A stretch of 49,344 bases of DNA from Cryomorphaceae bacterium. Lineage in GTDB: Bacteria; Bacteroidota; Bacteroidia; Flavobacteriales; Crocinitomicaceae. A model generated the notes under the pieces. The model made no database searches and had not been told where the DNA came from. It saw only the letters and a list, made by a program, of their open reading frames with translations. The position numbers and the translations under genes were made by a program. The stretch spans positions 1-49,344 of the forward strand of contig JAJTDX010000042.1 of NCBI GenBank assembly GCA_021298235.1. The letters run 5' to 3'. Positions within the stretch are counted from its first letter, which is position 1, and the number at the start of each line of letters is the position of its first letter. Below, in pieces: positions 37,236 to 45,836 of the stretch.

Positions 37236-39431
37236 TTATTCTTTTTTCTTTTCTCTTTTAATAGCGTAACGGAAACCCGTGTAGATCATTGTTCCCATAA
37301 CTGGTCCCCAGATCTGTGTCGCATCAAAAAGGCTGCCAAAGGGATTTGCTGCATCCATGATTGGGTTTGATTGTCTGAAGTTGGTTAGATTTTCTACACC
37401 GAGATAAAAATCCCATTTCTTGTATACATGAGTGAGCTGTGTGTTTACTATTGGATAGATGTTTGTGTAGGAAACTTCATCGGAAGAGCTTACTCCCGGC
37501 AAGCGAGATTTTCCAAAGACCGACACCGTGAGGTCGTATTCCCAGCGCTTGTTTCTGCTGAGGTAGCCAGCATTAAAAAATCCTCTGTGTCTTGGAATCA
37601 TAACTTGCTCCCTCAACTCATTCGCATATTCTGCTTTAACATCCAGAAATTTATAGGCAAATCTCAGCTCTAATGTTTTTGTTGGCTTTAAACTTGCTTC
37701 CGTCTGAAAACTATTTGAATAGGAGGTGCCCTGCTGATTATTGAAACGGATGAAATAATTATCCCGGTCGACAATCAACTGATTTTCGAACAGCGTATGG
37801 TAAAAATCCATCGAAAAGGTCGTGTTACGTTTCAAAATTTTGAATTCGTGAACGATTGATCCACCGAGATTCCATGAGATTTCAGGCTTCAGTTCCTCAA
37901 GCAAGATCCAAGGTGCGGACGTTGCGAGTAAGGAAATGTTGTCTATGATGTAATTGGGCACACGCCAACCTTTCCCTGCGGTAAACCGAAGATCTGTATG
38001 CTCTGTTAGGATGTATTTGGTATGAAGCCTTGGCGATGCCTGAAAACCGAATTCATTGTGGTAATCGGCTCTTATCCCGGCAACAGCTGTGAAGCGCATT
38101 CCAGTATAGGTGTATTCAGAAAAAACTCCGGGGATGATTTCAGTGCGATCTGAACTGAGCGTATCTTGAAGGTGTTGCGTGATATCCGTGTAGACACCAC
38201 TCATTCCAAGTTTGATCTTGTGATCGGTGGTGCCAATGATTCCGTCAAAGATCGCATTGATATAACCTCTTTTTTCTTCTCCTTCAAAATTGCGTTGTCC
38301 AAAGAGTGCTTCTACATTTTGATATTTAAGATTGTATACGACACCTATGGAATTGTAAGGTTTTTTCAGAAAGAAACCTGTCTTGGCAAAAGCATCGATG
38401 TGTTTGGAATCAATATTTACAGCATACCTTAAACTTTGATTTGCCACTGCTTGACCAATCTGACCGCCATATTTTTGATCAATATAGGTGTTTATCCCAA
38501 ATTGGGATTCCATTTTCTTCCCCTGAAATGCCCATCGATTGAGCAACGCTGCTGCTTGACCCATGGGAAGATCGCGAAATCCGTCCCTGTTTTTATCCAT
38601 TTCAGCAAAAACTCCAGAAGCATGCGCAAGCCATCCGGTGCTCCAGCGTTCGTTGATAATTTTCCCTGAATTTAGATTCAATTCTGCCCGACCGAACATG
38701 TTTCCATATCCATTGGCATAAAAACGTTCCATTTCGGATGGTTTTTTCAATTCTACGTTGATCAAACCCGCCATGGATTCAAATCCATTCACTACATTGC
38801 CTGTGCCTTTAGTAATCTGGATCGATTCTATCCAGGTGCCGGAAATGGAATTTAGTCCGAAAGAACTTTCCAATCCTCTCAAATACGGGATGTTTTCCAT
38901 TTGAATCTGCGTGTACACACCATCGAGTCCCATCATTTGAATTTTCTTTGCCCCTGATACTGCATCGGTGATGTTCACATCCACTGAGGCATTGGTTTCA
39001 AAGGATTCGGATAAATTACAGCAGGCCGCCTTTCGCAATTCCCCCGAGGTCAATTCCTCAACATGCAGAGTTTTCATGCGCGAAACTGAATGTGTTTCTC
39101 TGCGAATTCCGACCACAATCTCAGGAAGGAGCTTTTCTGAATAGAGCGTAATTTGCATGGCGATGAAACGATCTTCCTTTGTAACAGGTATTGTATCAGA
39201 ATAGTAACCCATCGCTTTAACAATAAGTGTGTCCGGTAGCTCTTTCGGGAGAACGAGCTCAAAGGTTCCATCTTCATTGCTTGTCGCTGATGAACCGTTT
39301 TTTAATAATTTTATTTTTGCTCCGTAAATGGGAGTTCTGTTGCCTCCATTCGCTCCGACCACGACGCCTTTGATTTGGGCGAATGTGAATAACGTAATAA
39401 AGAGGAACGATCCCGTAAATATAATTTTCAT
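37236..39431 (-). CDS. TonB-dependent outer-membrane receptor, probable metal uptake
   Basis: 731 residues from ATG 39431 (a longer frame adds 13 residues before a poor signal peptide). The order is a signal peptide (IIFTGSFLFITLFTFAQ), a carboxypeptidase-regulatory-like domain (KGVVVGANGGNRTPIYGAKI), a plug domain (LSESFETNASVDVNITDAVSGAKKIQMMGLDGVYTQIQ, cut here to its recognisable parts: ITDAVSGAKK, MMGLDGVYTQ) and a large barrel ending near YTGFRYAIKR. CNLSESFETN contains an unusual Cys-Cys pair (KAACCNLSE). It imports a ligand across the outer membrane using TonB. The neighbours, a Cys-rich exported protein and an HMA protein, suggest copper or another soft metal. Confidence 0.9.
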   Translation of the reverse strand: MKIIFTGSFLFITLFTFAQIKGVVVGANGGNRTPIYGAKIKLLKNGSSATSNEDGTFELVLPKELPDTLIVKAMGYYSDTIPVTKEDRFIAMQITLYSEKLLPEIVVGIRRETHSVSRMKTLHVEELTSGELRKAACCNLSESFETNASVDVNITDAVSGAKKIQMMGLDGVYTQIQMENIPYLRGLESSFGLNSISGTWIESIQITKGTGNVVNGFESMAGLINVELKKPSEMERFYANGYGNMFGRAELNLNSGKIINERWSTGWLAHASGVFAEMDKNRDGFRDLPMGQAAALLNRWAFQGKKMESQFGINTYIDQKYGGQIGQAVANQSLRYAVNIDSKHIDAFAKTGFFLKKPYNSIGVVYNLKYQNVEALFGQRNFEGEEKRGYINAIFDGIIGTTDHKIKLGMSGVYTDITQHLQDTLSSDRTEIIPGVFSEYTYTGMRFTAVAGIRADYHNEFGFQASPRLHTKYILTEHTDLRFTAGKGWRVPNYIIDNISLLATSAPWILLEELKPEISWNLGGSIVHEFKILKRNTTFSMDFYHTLFENQLIVDRDNYFIRFNNQQGTSYSNSFQTEASLKPTKTLELRFAYKFLDVKAEYANELREQVMIPRHRGFFNAGYLSRNKRWEYDLTVSVFGKSRLPGVSSSDEVSYTNIYPIVNTQLTHVYKKWDFYLGVENLTNFRQSNPIMDAANPFGSLFDATQIWGPVMGTMIYTGFRYAIKREKKKE

Positions 39432-39473
39432 AACATAAAGATCTTTAGTGAATAACTCATTGTTATTCAAGGC

Positions 39474-39920
39474 CTAAATGCGAAAATTCTGATACAAAAT
39501 GAGAAGTTCTTGACCGGTGGGTTTGGGCGGGGGCCTGTTTATCCAACCCGCTAATCTCGATTCGTAAGAATATGTCGGCTCAAGAACTACAGTGTAATTT
39601 TTAAAACTTGAGGGCAGGTAACCCTGTTTTAGATGAATAGAACAGTCCTGCTTGCTTTCAAATTTAACTTTGAAAAAATCTGTTCGTTCATCACAACAAT
39701 GTGAATCTGCTTTCTCGTGTTTTGAATTTAATTCTTTCCTGGCACAGCACGGAGGCAGCTCATTGGCCTTTTCCAGCTCACAGTGCATGGCTTGACGGAC
39801 AAAAAACGATCTAAAGACCCCATCCTCTTTGCATTGGTGAATAAACACAGGGATTCCTGCGGATCCGACTAGGGTGAACAGGGCGAGTAAAAGAGAACAT
39901 ATCCTTGTAGCAGGAATCAT
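39474..39920 (-). CDS. Cys-rich exported protein of the HYC_CC_PP type
   Basis: 148 residues from ATG 39920; a longer frame starts at 39938, but its first codons lie inside the promoter -7 element. A signal-like segment (ICSLLLALFTLVGSAGIPVF) is followed by HQC, then CC (LPPCCARKE), another CC (SHCCDE), CSIH and a late PPP (INRPPPKPTG). This order of motifs matches the Bacteroidota family I know as HYC_CC_PP, although the first motif here is HQC. Such proteins sit before TonB-dependent receptors and probably bind metal in the periplasm. It is first gene of the operon, 42 bases before the receptor. Confidence 0.7.
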   Translation of the reverse strand: MIPATRICSLLLALFTLVGSAGIPVFIHQCKEDGVFRSFFVRQAMHCELEKANELPPCCARKELNSKHEKADSHCCDERTDFFKVKFESKQDCSIHLKQGYLPSSFKNYTVVLEPTYSYESRLAGWINRPPPKPTGQELLILYQNFRI

Positions 39921-39924
39921 TGTA

Positions 39925-39954
39925 CAAAGATAGTTCAAGTCTTCCGCTAAACAA
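39925..39954 (-). promoter_or_regulatory. Consensus promoter of the metal-related operon
   Basis: On the minus strand TTG (39954-39952) is followed by exactly 19 bases and TATCTTTG (39932-39925). The ATG at 39920 comes four bases later, so the transcript would begin at or next to the start codon. Confidence 0.7.
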
Positions 39955-39988
39955 AAATCATTTCTCGAGGCATTCTTGGAACTTTAAG

Positions 39989-39996
39989 TAATTTTG
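39989..39996 (+). promoter_or_regulatory. -7 element of the NifU-like gene
   Basis: TAATTTTG fits TAnnTTTG; the ATG at 40019 is 22 bases downstream. A TTG at 39976 is only 10 bases away, so the -33 element is unclear. It is divergent from the promoter of the metal-related operon, about 35 bases away. Confidence 0.5.
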
Positions 39997-40018
39997 TATT
40001 CAATCAAAAATAAAAACG

Positions 40019-40612
40019 ATGAACGTTCCTGTTACCGTATATGCTGAAATGACGCCTAATCCGTCCACCATGAAATTTGTTGCAAATAAATATTTGCTCA
40101 TTACTGGAGATTCGGTTGAGTTTTCCTCTTCTGCCGATGCGAAAGGCTACTCGCCAATGGCGGAGGAACTCTTACGTTTTCCTTTTGTCAAAAATGTGTT
40201 CATTGCGGCCAATTTTGTAACGATCACTAAAACGGACAATGTTCCCTGGGACTTCATTACAATGGAGCTACGCGAGTTCGTGAAGGAATGGATTGCATCG
40301 GGAAAGGATGTGCTGATCCAAATGCCTGCGCCTAAACCTCAGACCGAGGAGACAGGGGAACAGAAAATATATTCACCTTCCGAATTTGACGATGTAATTC
40401 GAAATCTTTTGGATGAGTATGTTCGTCCAGCCGTTGAAAATGATGGTGGTGCAATTGAGTTTTTGGGCTATGACAATGGCACTGTTACGGTAGCCATGCG
40501 CGGTTCTTGTGCTGGATGTCCGTCTTCAACAGCCACCCTTAAAGGAGGAATCGAAAATCTGTTAAAGTCGCATCTCCCTGAGGTAAAAGAGGTAGTTGCG
40601 GAAACCGTTTAA
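40019..40612 (+). CDS. NifU-like Fe-S carrier (Nfu)
   Basis: 197 residues in two domains. The Nfu N-terminal domain (about 6-95) opens with AEMTPNPSTMKFVANKYL and has RFPFVKNVFIAANFVTIT. The NifU C-terminal domain (about 122-195) contains the cluster-binding motif SCAGCPSS, with Cys164 and Cys167, after RPAVENDGGAIEFLGY. A dimer holds one 4Fe-4S cluster and passes it to target enzymes in the cytoplasm. It stands alone between a divergent metal-related operon and a convergent GLPGLI gene whose stop codon it touches. Confidence 0.95.
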   Translation: MNVPVTVYAEMTPNPSTMKFVANKYLLITGDSVEFSSSADAKGYSPMAEELLRFPFVKNVFIAANFVTITKTDNVPWDFITMELREFVKEWIASGKDVLIQMPAPKPQTEETGEQKIYSPSEFDDVIRNLLDEYVRPAVENDGGAIEFLGYDNGTVTVAMRGSCAGCPSSTATLKGGIENLLKSHLPEVKEVVAETV

Positions 40613-41350
40613 TTACAACCAGGCAAACATCGCCTCAAGATCCTTGGGTTTCACCCATTGGCTCATCCGTTCCATGAGCATTTTCTTCAATTGTTCTTCG
40701 TTGTAGATATCCTTGCCTTTATCATCGTATTTCAACGCCGTCATTGGGGGATCCATAGGTTTTACCTCTTTTGCAAAGTAGATCACACCACCGTCTTCTG
40801 TTGCCATTCCGAGAATCGCTCCTGGCAGGCCCTGAAATCCTTCCGGACCGATGGAGGGTACAATGTCTACTGAAAACCAGGCATAGATTCTTGTCGAATC
40901 GTTCATTGACCAAATGGCTTTGCGACAGTTGTATCCGCTGATGTTGCGGGTACTTTCTGTGATCTTCCAAGTACGCAGGTCCATTGTATCACGGATGTAG
41001 GCGTTGTTTCCCCAAAGGTCCATGATGATGAATTTTTCCCGCGTTTTAATATTTTGATGCACGGTGTTCTTGTTGGTTAGGAACTTCATAAATCCCTGTT
41101 GCGTTGATGCTTCGTCCTCCGGAAGCGGTCTGAATACGCACATCGAATCATTGAACAGTAATTCAAAATTTTCAATTCGGTATTTGTTCTCCTCCGTGAT
41201 GAAATTCTTCATCCGCGGGTTATCCCCGTAACGCTTTTTCAGGTTTGTCTTGCGTTCGAAGACAATTCTTCCTGAATTCATCTGTGCATTCGACTGAAAT
41301 GCAAGAAAAAGCATTATGATCCAAACACTAGTGCCAACCTTTGAAATCAT
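40613..41350 (-). CDS. GLPGLI family protein
   Basis: 245 residues with a signal peptide (VWIIMLFLAFQSNAQ). The family signature is visible as PEGFQGLPGAILGM (about residue 190), after KFIIMDLWGN and NISGYNCRKA. The function is unknown; family members lie beside outer-membrane barrel genes in Bacteroidota, as here. The first 23 bases overlap the end of the barrel gene upstream, so translation is probably coupled. The stop codon directly abuts the stop of the NifU-like gene on the other strand. Confidence 0.9.
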   Translation of the reverse strand: MISKVGTSVWIIMLFLAFQSNAQMNSGRIVFERKTNLKKRYGDNPRMKNFITEENKYRIENFELLFNDSMCVFRPLPEDEASTQQGFMKFLTNKNTVHQNIKTREKFIIMDLWGNNAYIRDTMDLRTWKITESTRNISGYNCRKAIWSMNDSTRIYAWFSVDIVPSIGPEGFQGLPGAILGMATEDGGVIYFAKEVKPMDPPMTALKYDDKGKDIYNEEQLKKMLMERMSQWVKPKDLEAMFAWL

Positions 41351-44102
41351 CTTCTTTTGTTTTACGGTTATTGAAACGGTAGTTCATCTTCAGTAGGAAA
41401 TACCTGGATATGATCGTTGTTCTGAAGTCCGTGACTCCATTTCCATTCACGACACGACGTGCATTAATGTTTTGGTTGAGAATGTCATTCCCCATGAGTG
41501 AGACAACTAGATTTTGTGTTTTGAGGAATTTTTTACTGATCTCCGCATCGAAAATGAAGAATTGTGTGTCATAAAAACCTCTTCCTGGTTGGTCATTCTG
41601 AGTGTAGTCTCCATCCACTTTAACACTTACTCCGTTCGGGAATTTCCAATTCAGACCAAGAGACAACTTACGAATACTAAATGGCGTGTTGGAAACCGAA
41701 CTCAATGAGCTGATAGGATTGTTATAGGAATAACTTGATTTCAAACTAATTTCTAAGGAATCCCATTCGAAGTCAATGTCAAACTCCGGAGTAATTGCAT
41801 AGTTATCGGTGATATTCTCCTGGCCACCAACCAAACTTTTAAATCTATTGAAAGAGGCTGTAAGAGAGGGTTGAAATTCGATCTTACGGTCAAGGATAGG
41901 GTAGCCTCCTGCGGCCCAGACACTGGCATTCATGTTGCCGTCCACATTGATTGTTTTTGATTCCGTTTGCCCGAATTCTTTGAAGATTGTTTCTGTGCTG
42001 AAGGCATTCTGCGTCAAGTTGAACGAACCACCCGACCAAATATATTTTCCGGACAAAGCATTCCAGGTGTTGAAGTTAACCATCACAGTGTGAACGTAAT
42101 TAGGTTTTAGGTCTGGATTACCAATCTGAATGCGGTTCGGGTTACTATTATCAAGCACGGGCTGTAGATCCGAAATCTGTGGTTGCTGCGAACTTGTATT
42201 ATAATTTACACTGAATCGCTTGCTCATGGAAGGTTTGTACTCGTACTTGAATTTCGGGAGGTAATTATTGATGTCCTGATTTATGATTGAGTCCGTGATC
42301 AAGTTGTGGTTGTCAATACGAATATTTCTAAAGAACAATCCCCCTGACAAGTAATGTTTTCCTGTTTCGTAGATTAATTCTGTTCCTGCACGGTTCTGTA
42401 CTCTCGTGTTTTCAAAGTTGTTGGAGAACTCAGTTCTGTAACCGGTGTATTGGCCATTAACTCTGTCGTACGTTTCTTTCAATTGTTCCGACATGCCGTA
42501 CTCATAGAGATAATTTACATTGACCTTCCATTTTTTAGAAAGCGGTTCAAAGTAACTGAAGGTGCCATAGTGGCTTTGCGAACTGTTGTTGTTCACCTTG
42601 CTTTGATCAATGGTGTCCACATAACCAAACGTTTTAAAATCAGAAGTAGTCCTTAGGTAGCCATCGTTTTTGTTCGAAGAAGTGATAAGATCGTAGCGCA
42701 CTTCTAATTCACGGCGTTTCTTTTTAAACTTTCGATACACGCGCATGGTGGAATTAGTAGAAAGACCGCGTGAGTTATTCGTGTTTCCAATGTCCGTCAA
42801 AAGGGACTCTATTCCTGTTTCTCCTGAAAAACTATTGATTCTGGATGTATTATTCAGTCCTTTCTCTAAACTGATGGACGGTTTAATTTCTAAAAGTGTC
42901 AATGAGTCCAGTTGACTTTGCACTTGTATATTGATCTTGTGTGCTTCATTTTCAGCGTATTCTCTTGTTGAGTCACTGGTGAAGAATGTCGTATCAGGAA
43001 GAAAATATTGTGACCGGCTCGAAGAACGGGCATCGAGACGATCATTGTAATATGAGTAATTAAACAGGAGTTCGGTATTCTTTTTTTCTCCGAATTTATC
43101 AGAATAATAGATCCCAGCTTTTAGTGTCTGCGGAATACCGCTGGTATTATTGGTGTTGTTTGGTTCCCAAAAGTTTCTGTTGGCACCATTCTCATTTGAG
43201 AGTCCGAATTTATTCAAGTCACCTCTTCCGAAACTGGATCGAGGAGTATTCGAACTAAGCGCAAAAACAGATATTTTTTGTTTCGAATTGAATTTATTGA
43301 ACAACAGTTCACCTTCATAGAATGGTCGGCTGCCATAATAATTCTCCATGGGAGTCATAGCAAAGTCGGATGCTGCTGATACTCGCCCGAAATATCCTTT
43401 TTTCGCTTCTTCCTTTAATTTTAGGTCAAGTACTCTGATCTTTTCATCGGATCCACCAATGGTTTCATTATCCGTTTTCTCATAGATCTGAACAGTCTCA
43501 ATACCATCGGCACCAAGATTTTTAGTAGCTACAGTGGGGTCTGAACCGAAGAATTCATCACCGTCGACCAATACCTTTTTAATTTCTTGTCCCTGTGAGG
43601 TAATTTTCCCATCTTTATCAATCTTCAACCCCGGAAGTTTTTTAAGCAGGTCCTCTACTACCGCACCTTCTTCGACTTTAAAAGAGTCTGCCACATACAC
43701 TAGCGTATCGCCTTTGTAGTAGATCGGATTCTTGTTTGCGTAGATCAGTACCTCTTTCAATTCCTTTGATTGAACAGGCATTTTTACATTTTGAATGTCA
43801 ATCTCTTTTTCTTCCTTGCTTCCGAAGATATAAACGGTTTTGTCATCGTACCTCGGATGAGCGATAACCATAGAAAAAGTGTCTACAGGGAAGCCTGTGA
43901 GTACAAATTTCCCATCTTTTCCGGTTCGTGTAAATCCGAGTAAAACCGAATCTTTCACACGAACTGCCATAATCATGGCTTGGTGCAAGGGTGCGGTTCC
44001 GGTACTGTCAAGAACAGTTCCTGTTACTTTCATTTCCTGTCCGAAAGAATTCAGACCCAGAAAAAGGCTGACGAGCAGTGCGAATCGTTTAGTCAAATTC
44101 AT
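41328..44102 (-). CDS. TonB-receptor-like outer-membrane barrel protein
   Basis: 924 residues. A signal peptide (FALLVSLFLGLNSFG) is followed by a carboxypeptidase-regulatory-like domain (VTGTVLDSTGTAPLHQAMI), then a plug region with EDLLKKLPGLKIDKDGKI, KKVLVDGDEFFGSDP and GADGIETVQIYEK. About 650 residues of barrel follow (outer-membrane beta-barrel family type 3). The C-terminal part includes YFLLKMNYRFNN. It has no obvious TonB box. The pairing with a GLPGLI gene is common and suggests a shared, still unknown, role at the cell surface. A lipoprotein gene lies 97 bases upstream on the same strand. Confidence 0.88.
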   Translation of the reverse strand: MNLTKRFALLVSLFLGLNSFGQEMKVTGTVLDSTGTAPLHQAMIMAVRVKDSVLLGFTRTGKDGKFVLTGFPVDTFSMVIAHPRYDDKTVYIFGSKEEKEIDIQNVKMPVQSKELKEVLIYANKNPIYYKGDTLVYVADSFKVEEGAVVEDLLKKLPGLKIDKDGKITSQGQEIKKVLVDGDEFFGSDPTVATKNLGADGIETVQIYEKTDNETIGGSDEKIRVLDLKLKEEAKKGYFGRVSAASDFAMTPMENYYGSRPFYEGELLFNKFNSKQKISVFALSSNTPRSSFGRGDLNKFGLSNENGANRNFWEPNNTNNTSGIPQTLKAGIYYSDKFGEKKNTELLFNYSYYNDRLDARSSSRSQYFLPDTTFFTSDSTREYAENEAHKINIQVQSQLDSLTLLEIKPSISLEKGLNNTSRINSFSGETGIESLLTDIGNTNNSRGLSTNSTMRVYRKFKKKRRELEVRYDLITSSNKNDGYLRTTSDFKTFGYVDTIDQSKVNNNSSQSHYGTFSYFEPLSKKWKVNVNYLYEYGMSEQLKETYDRVNGQYTGYRTEFSNNFENTRVQNRAGTELIYETGKHYLSGGLFFRNIRIDNHNLITDSIINQDINNYLPKFKYEYKPSMSKRFSVNYNTSSQQPQISDLQPVLDNSNPNRIQIGNPDLKPNYVHTVMVNFNTWNALSGKYIWSGGSFNLTQNAFSTETIFKEFGQTESKTINVDGNMNASVWAAGGYPILDRKIEFQPSLTASFNRFKSLVGGQENITDNYAITPEFDIDFEWDSLEISLKSSYSYNNPISSLSSVSNTPFSIRKLSLGLNWKFPNGVSVKVDGDYTQNDQPGRGFYDTQFFIFDAEISKKFLKTQNLVVSLMGNDILNQNINARRVVNGNGVTDFRTTIISRYFLLKMNYRFNNRKTKEDDFKGWH

Positions 44103-44199
44103 ACGATTATTTCGAGTTTACAAGTTTATGTAATTCGAAGCAATCGGCCACCTGAAAAATGTCAAACGGCAAAGGCGCAGGCTCAAAGGATTAAAAAGG

Positions 44200-44973
44200 T
44201 CAGGAATTGATTCGAAGCGATAGGAGCGCCTGAAATTTCAAGCCCTGATCATTCATCATGGTTTGGTGTTCCACATGCAGTGGTGTTCCGATCATTCCGA
44301 GTTCGTTCATGCGCAATTTTTTGATGTCTTCACTTTCATATTGAATAGCAAGTGAGCTGGCAAAACCGTCAGGTGTATTTTCTCCGACAAGCACATAGGT
44401 TAGGCCTCCACCTTGCGCAAACCCTTGAAATGTAGTCACGAAAGGACCTTCTTGGTTGATAACCTGCATGGCGCGATCCACCGAAATTTCTATTGGAGGT
44501 TTCACCGCAAAAGATTGATTTTCCAAATCCTGTTCAAATTCAGCAGACCGTTCACGCATGTACAATGCTTGTTCTTTTTTATCGTAAAAAGTAAGTCGCT
44601 CTACGAAGGCAGGCTTTTTCAATGAATTATCAAAAATTACTTCTCGCGAGGCAAATTTTTTACCTCCGCTGAAGTAGAAAAAACGTATGCCGTAGGTTCC
44701 GGTTTCCACTTCCGTAAAACGCTCTTCCAGTTTCACTGCTTCTTCTTTATCGTTGAGGTAGGCAATGACTTCTTCCTTAGAGCCAGCATTGTTGTTATAC
44801 GCCAGACTATTAAATTGTTTCCATGAGGGATTATTCTCTATAGCGGCCATTTTGTCTTCTAGGGCATTCGAATTTTTCGGAATCGTTACTTTTTCTTCGG
44901 CTGTGGATTTTTCACCGCACGAAGCAAGCACTGTCAAAGCAATAAGGAAGGGTAGAAATCGAACTGTTTTCAT
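44200..44973 (-). CDS. Lipoprotein, unknown function
   Basis: 257 residues. The N-terminus is a lipoprotein signal: LPFLIALTVLASCGEKS, with lipidated Cys about residue 19. The rest is soluble and mixed alpha/beta, with DKMAAIENNPSWKQFNSLAYN, GIRFFYFSGGKKFASREVIF and FEQDLENQSFAVKPPIEI. I do not recognise a family. It precedes the barrel/GLPGLI pair on the same strand by 97 bases, which may or may not mean co-transcription. Confidence 0.75.
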   Translation of the reverse strand: MKTVRFLPFLIALTVLASCGEKSTAEEKVTIPKNSNALEDKMAAIENNPSWKQFNSLAYNNNAGSKEEVIAYLNDKEEAVKLEERFTEVETGTYGIRFFYFSGGKKFASREVIFDNSLKKPAFVERLTFYDKKEQALYMRERSAEFEQDLENQSFAVKPPIEISVDRAMQVINQEGPFVTTFQGFAQGGGLTYVLVGENTPDGFASSLAIQYESEDIKKLRMNELGMIGTPLHVEHQTMMNDQGLKFQALLSLRINS

Positions 44974-45089
44974 GGCGTGTAATTTTCTCTAAAATGAATT
45001 ACCTGGCAAAAGTAACAAGATCTCCTCATCAGAATCGAAAAGAAAAAGGACAGATTTCACTAAGATTAACACTTTTTTAAATTAAATAG

Positions 45090-45120
45090 TTTGTGAATGC
45101 GGCAACTCTTGCTATCTTTG
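45090..45120 (+). promoter_or_regulatory. Consensus promoter for the tRNA-fMet locus
   Basis: TTTG (45090-45093), 19 bases, then TATCTTTG (45113-45120): an exact Bacteroidota promoter. The first tRNA-like sequence begins 40 bases after the -7 element and the full tRNA-fMet 120 bases after it, so both should be on one transcript ending at the terminator at 45322-45348. Confidence 0.75.
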
Positions 45121-45159
45121 CATTGCATTCGAATTCATACACTATTCGTTTGAACAGAG

Positions 45160-45212
45160 TGCGGGGTGGAATCCGCCACGGCGGAGTAGCTCGTCGGGAG
45201 AATAATCCGAAC
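45160..45212 (+). pseudogene. 5' half-copy of tRNA-fMet with an inserted palindrome
   Basis: TGCGGGGTGGA (45160-45170) is identical to the first 11 bases of the tRNA-fMet that follows. Then comes an inserted inverted repeat TCCGCC-AC-GGCGGA (45172-45185), and then GTAGCTCGTCGGG (45186-45198), again identical to the tRNA. The anticodon loop reads AGAATAA in place of CTCATAA, with a closing TCCGA strand. The T arm and 3' acceptor strand are missing. It cannot act as a tRNA but is on the same predicted transcript as the real one. Confidence 0.7.
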
Positions 45213-45240
45213 AAATTGAAATAAAGCAGTAAAGATATAC

Positions 45241-45313
<73 letters not shown>

Positions 45314-45321
45314 CAAGGAAA

Positions 45322-45348
45322 AGCCAGTCAAAATTTGACTGGCTTTTT
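45322..45348 (+). terminator. Intrinsic terminator of tRNA-fMet
   Basis: AGCCAGTCA pairs with TGACTGGCT around a 5-base loop and is followed by a T run; it lies 9 bases after the tRNA. Confidence 0.88.
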
Positions 45349-45425
45349 GCATTTCCTGAAGCGTTGAAAGTTTACTTTCAAAAGCGAATGGGAATGTAAA
45401 AAGCAGGAACGCGAAGCGGTCTGAG

Positions 45426-45714
45426 CTTTTCCTTGTTAAGCCCCCATTTGCGTCCATCCGAAATGAAATGAAGGATATTCGTGTCCCCGCTACAAAAAAA
45501 GAAAAGCTCAGTTACGAAAGTAATGGCGCTTTTTCTTTTTCCCTCAAAACCCACTCTCCAACTCAAACTCTAAAACAATGCGCTTTTCTTTGTGTGAGTG
45601 TGAAGTGTGTGAGTGATAAAGAATCCCGAAGAGGCAAAACTGTTTTCCTTGTTAATCCCCCTTTTTTCCTCAAAACTAGCTCTCCAACACACACGCGATG
45701 AATGTGCGCTTTTC
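45426..45714 (+). repeat. Degenerate repeat region downstream of tRNA-fMet, no gene
   Basis: The 520 bases between tRNA-fMet and the next gene contain no convincing ORF. CTTTTCCTTGTTAAGCCCCC (45426-45445) recurs with two changes at 45642-45661. A block of about 47 bases starting CCTCAAAAC and ending GCGCTTTTCTT (45542-45589) recurs in decayed form at 45668-45714. A terminator-like hairpin (GAAAAGC at 45501-45507 with GCTTTTTC at 45528-45535) follows the tRNA 3' fragment. The region looks like remains of several rounds of duplication around the tRNA. Confidence 0.5.
45479..45495 (+). pseudogene. 3'-end fragment of tRNA-fMet
   Basis: TCGTGTCCCCGCTACAA is identical to the last part of tRNA-fMet and its first flanking bases (45299-45315). 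As at the real gene, it is followed by an A/G-rich stretch and a hairpin with a T-rich tail, so the tRNA 3' end and its terminator seem to have been duplicated together. Confidence 0.7.
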
Positions 45715-45836
45715 TTTTAAAATGACAACTATGATTTTTCTTGGTAAACTAAAACGAAATCCGGTTTGGATAAATCAGATCCGTTTTTAAAACTAAACGA
45801 CTTTTTGGCATATTCACCTATATTTGATTGTCAAAT

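Noticed and set aside
45819..45826. TATATTTG as promoter of the T9SS gene at 45837
   Set aside because: It would leave only about 10 bases to the start codon and has no TTG at suitable spacing, so I did not list it as a feature.
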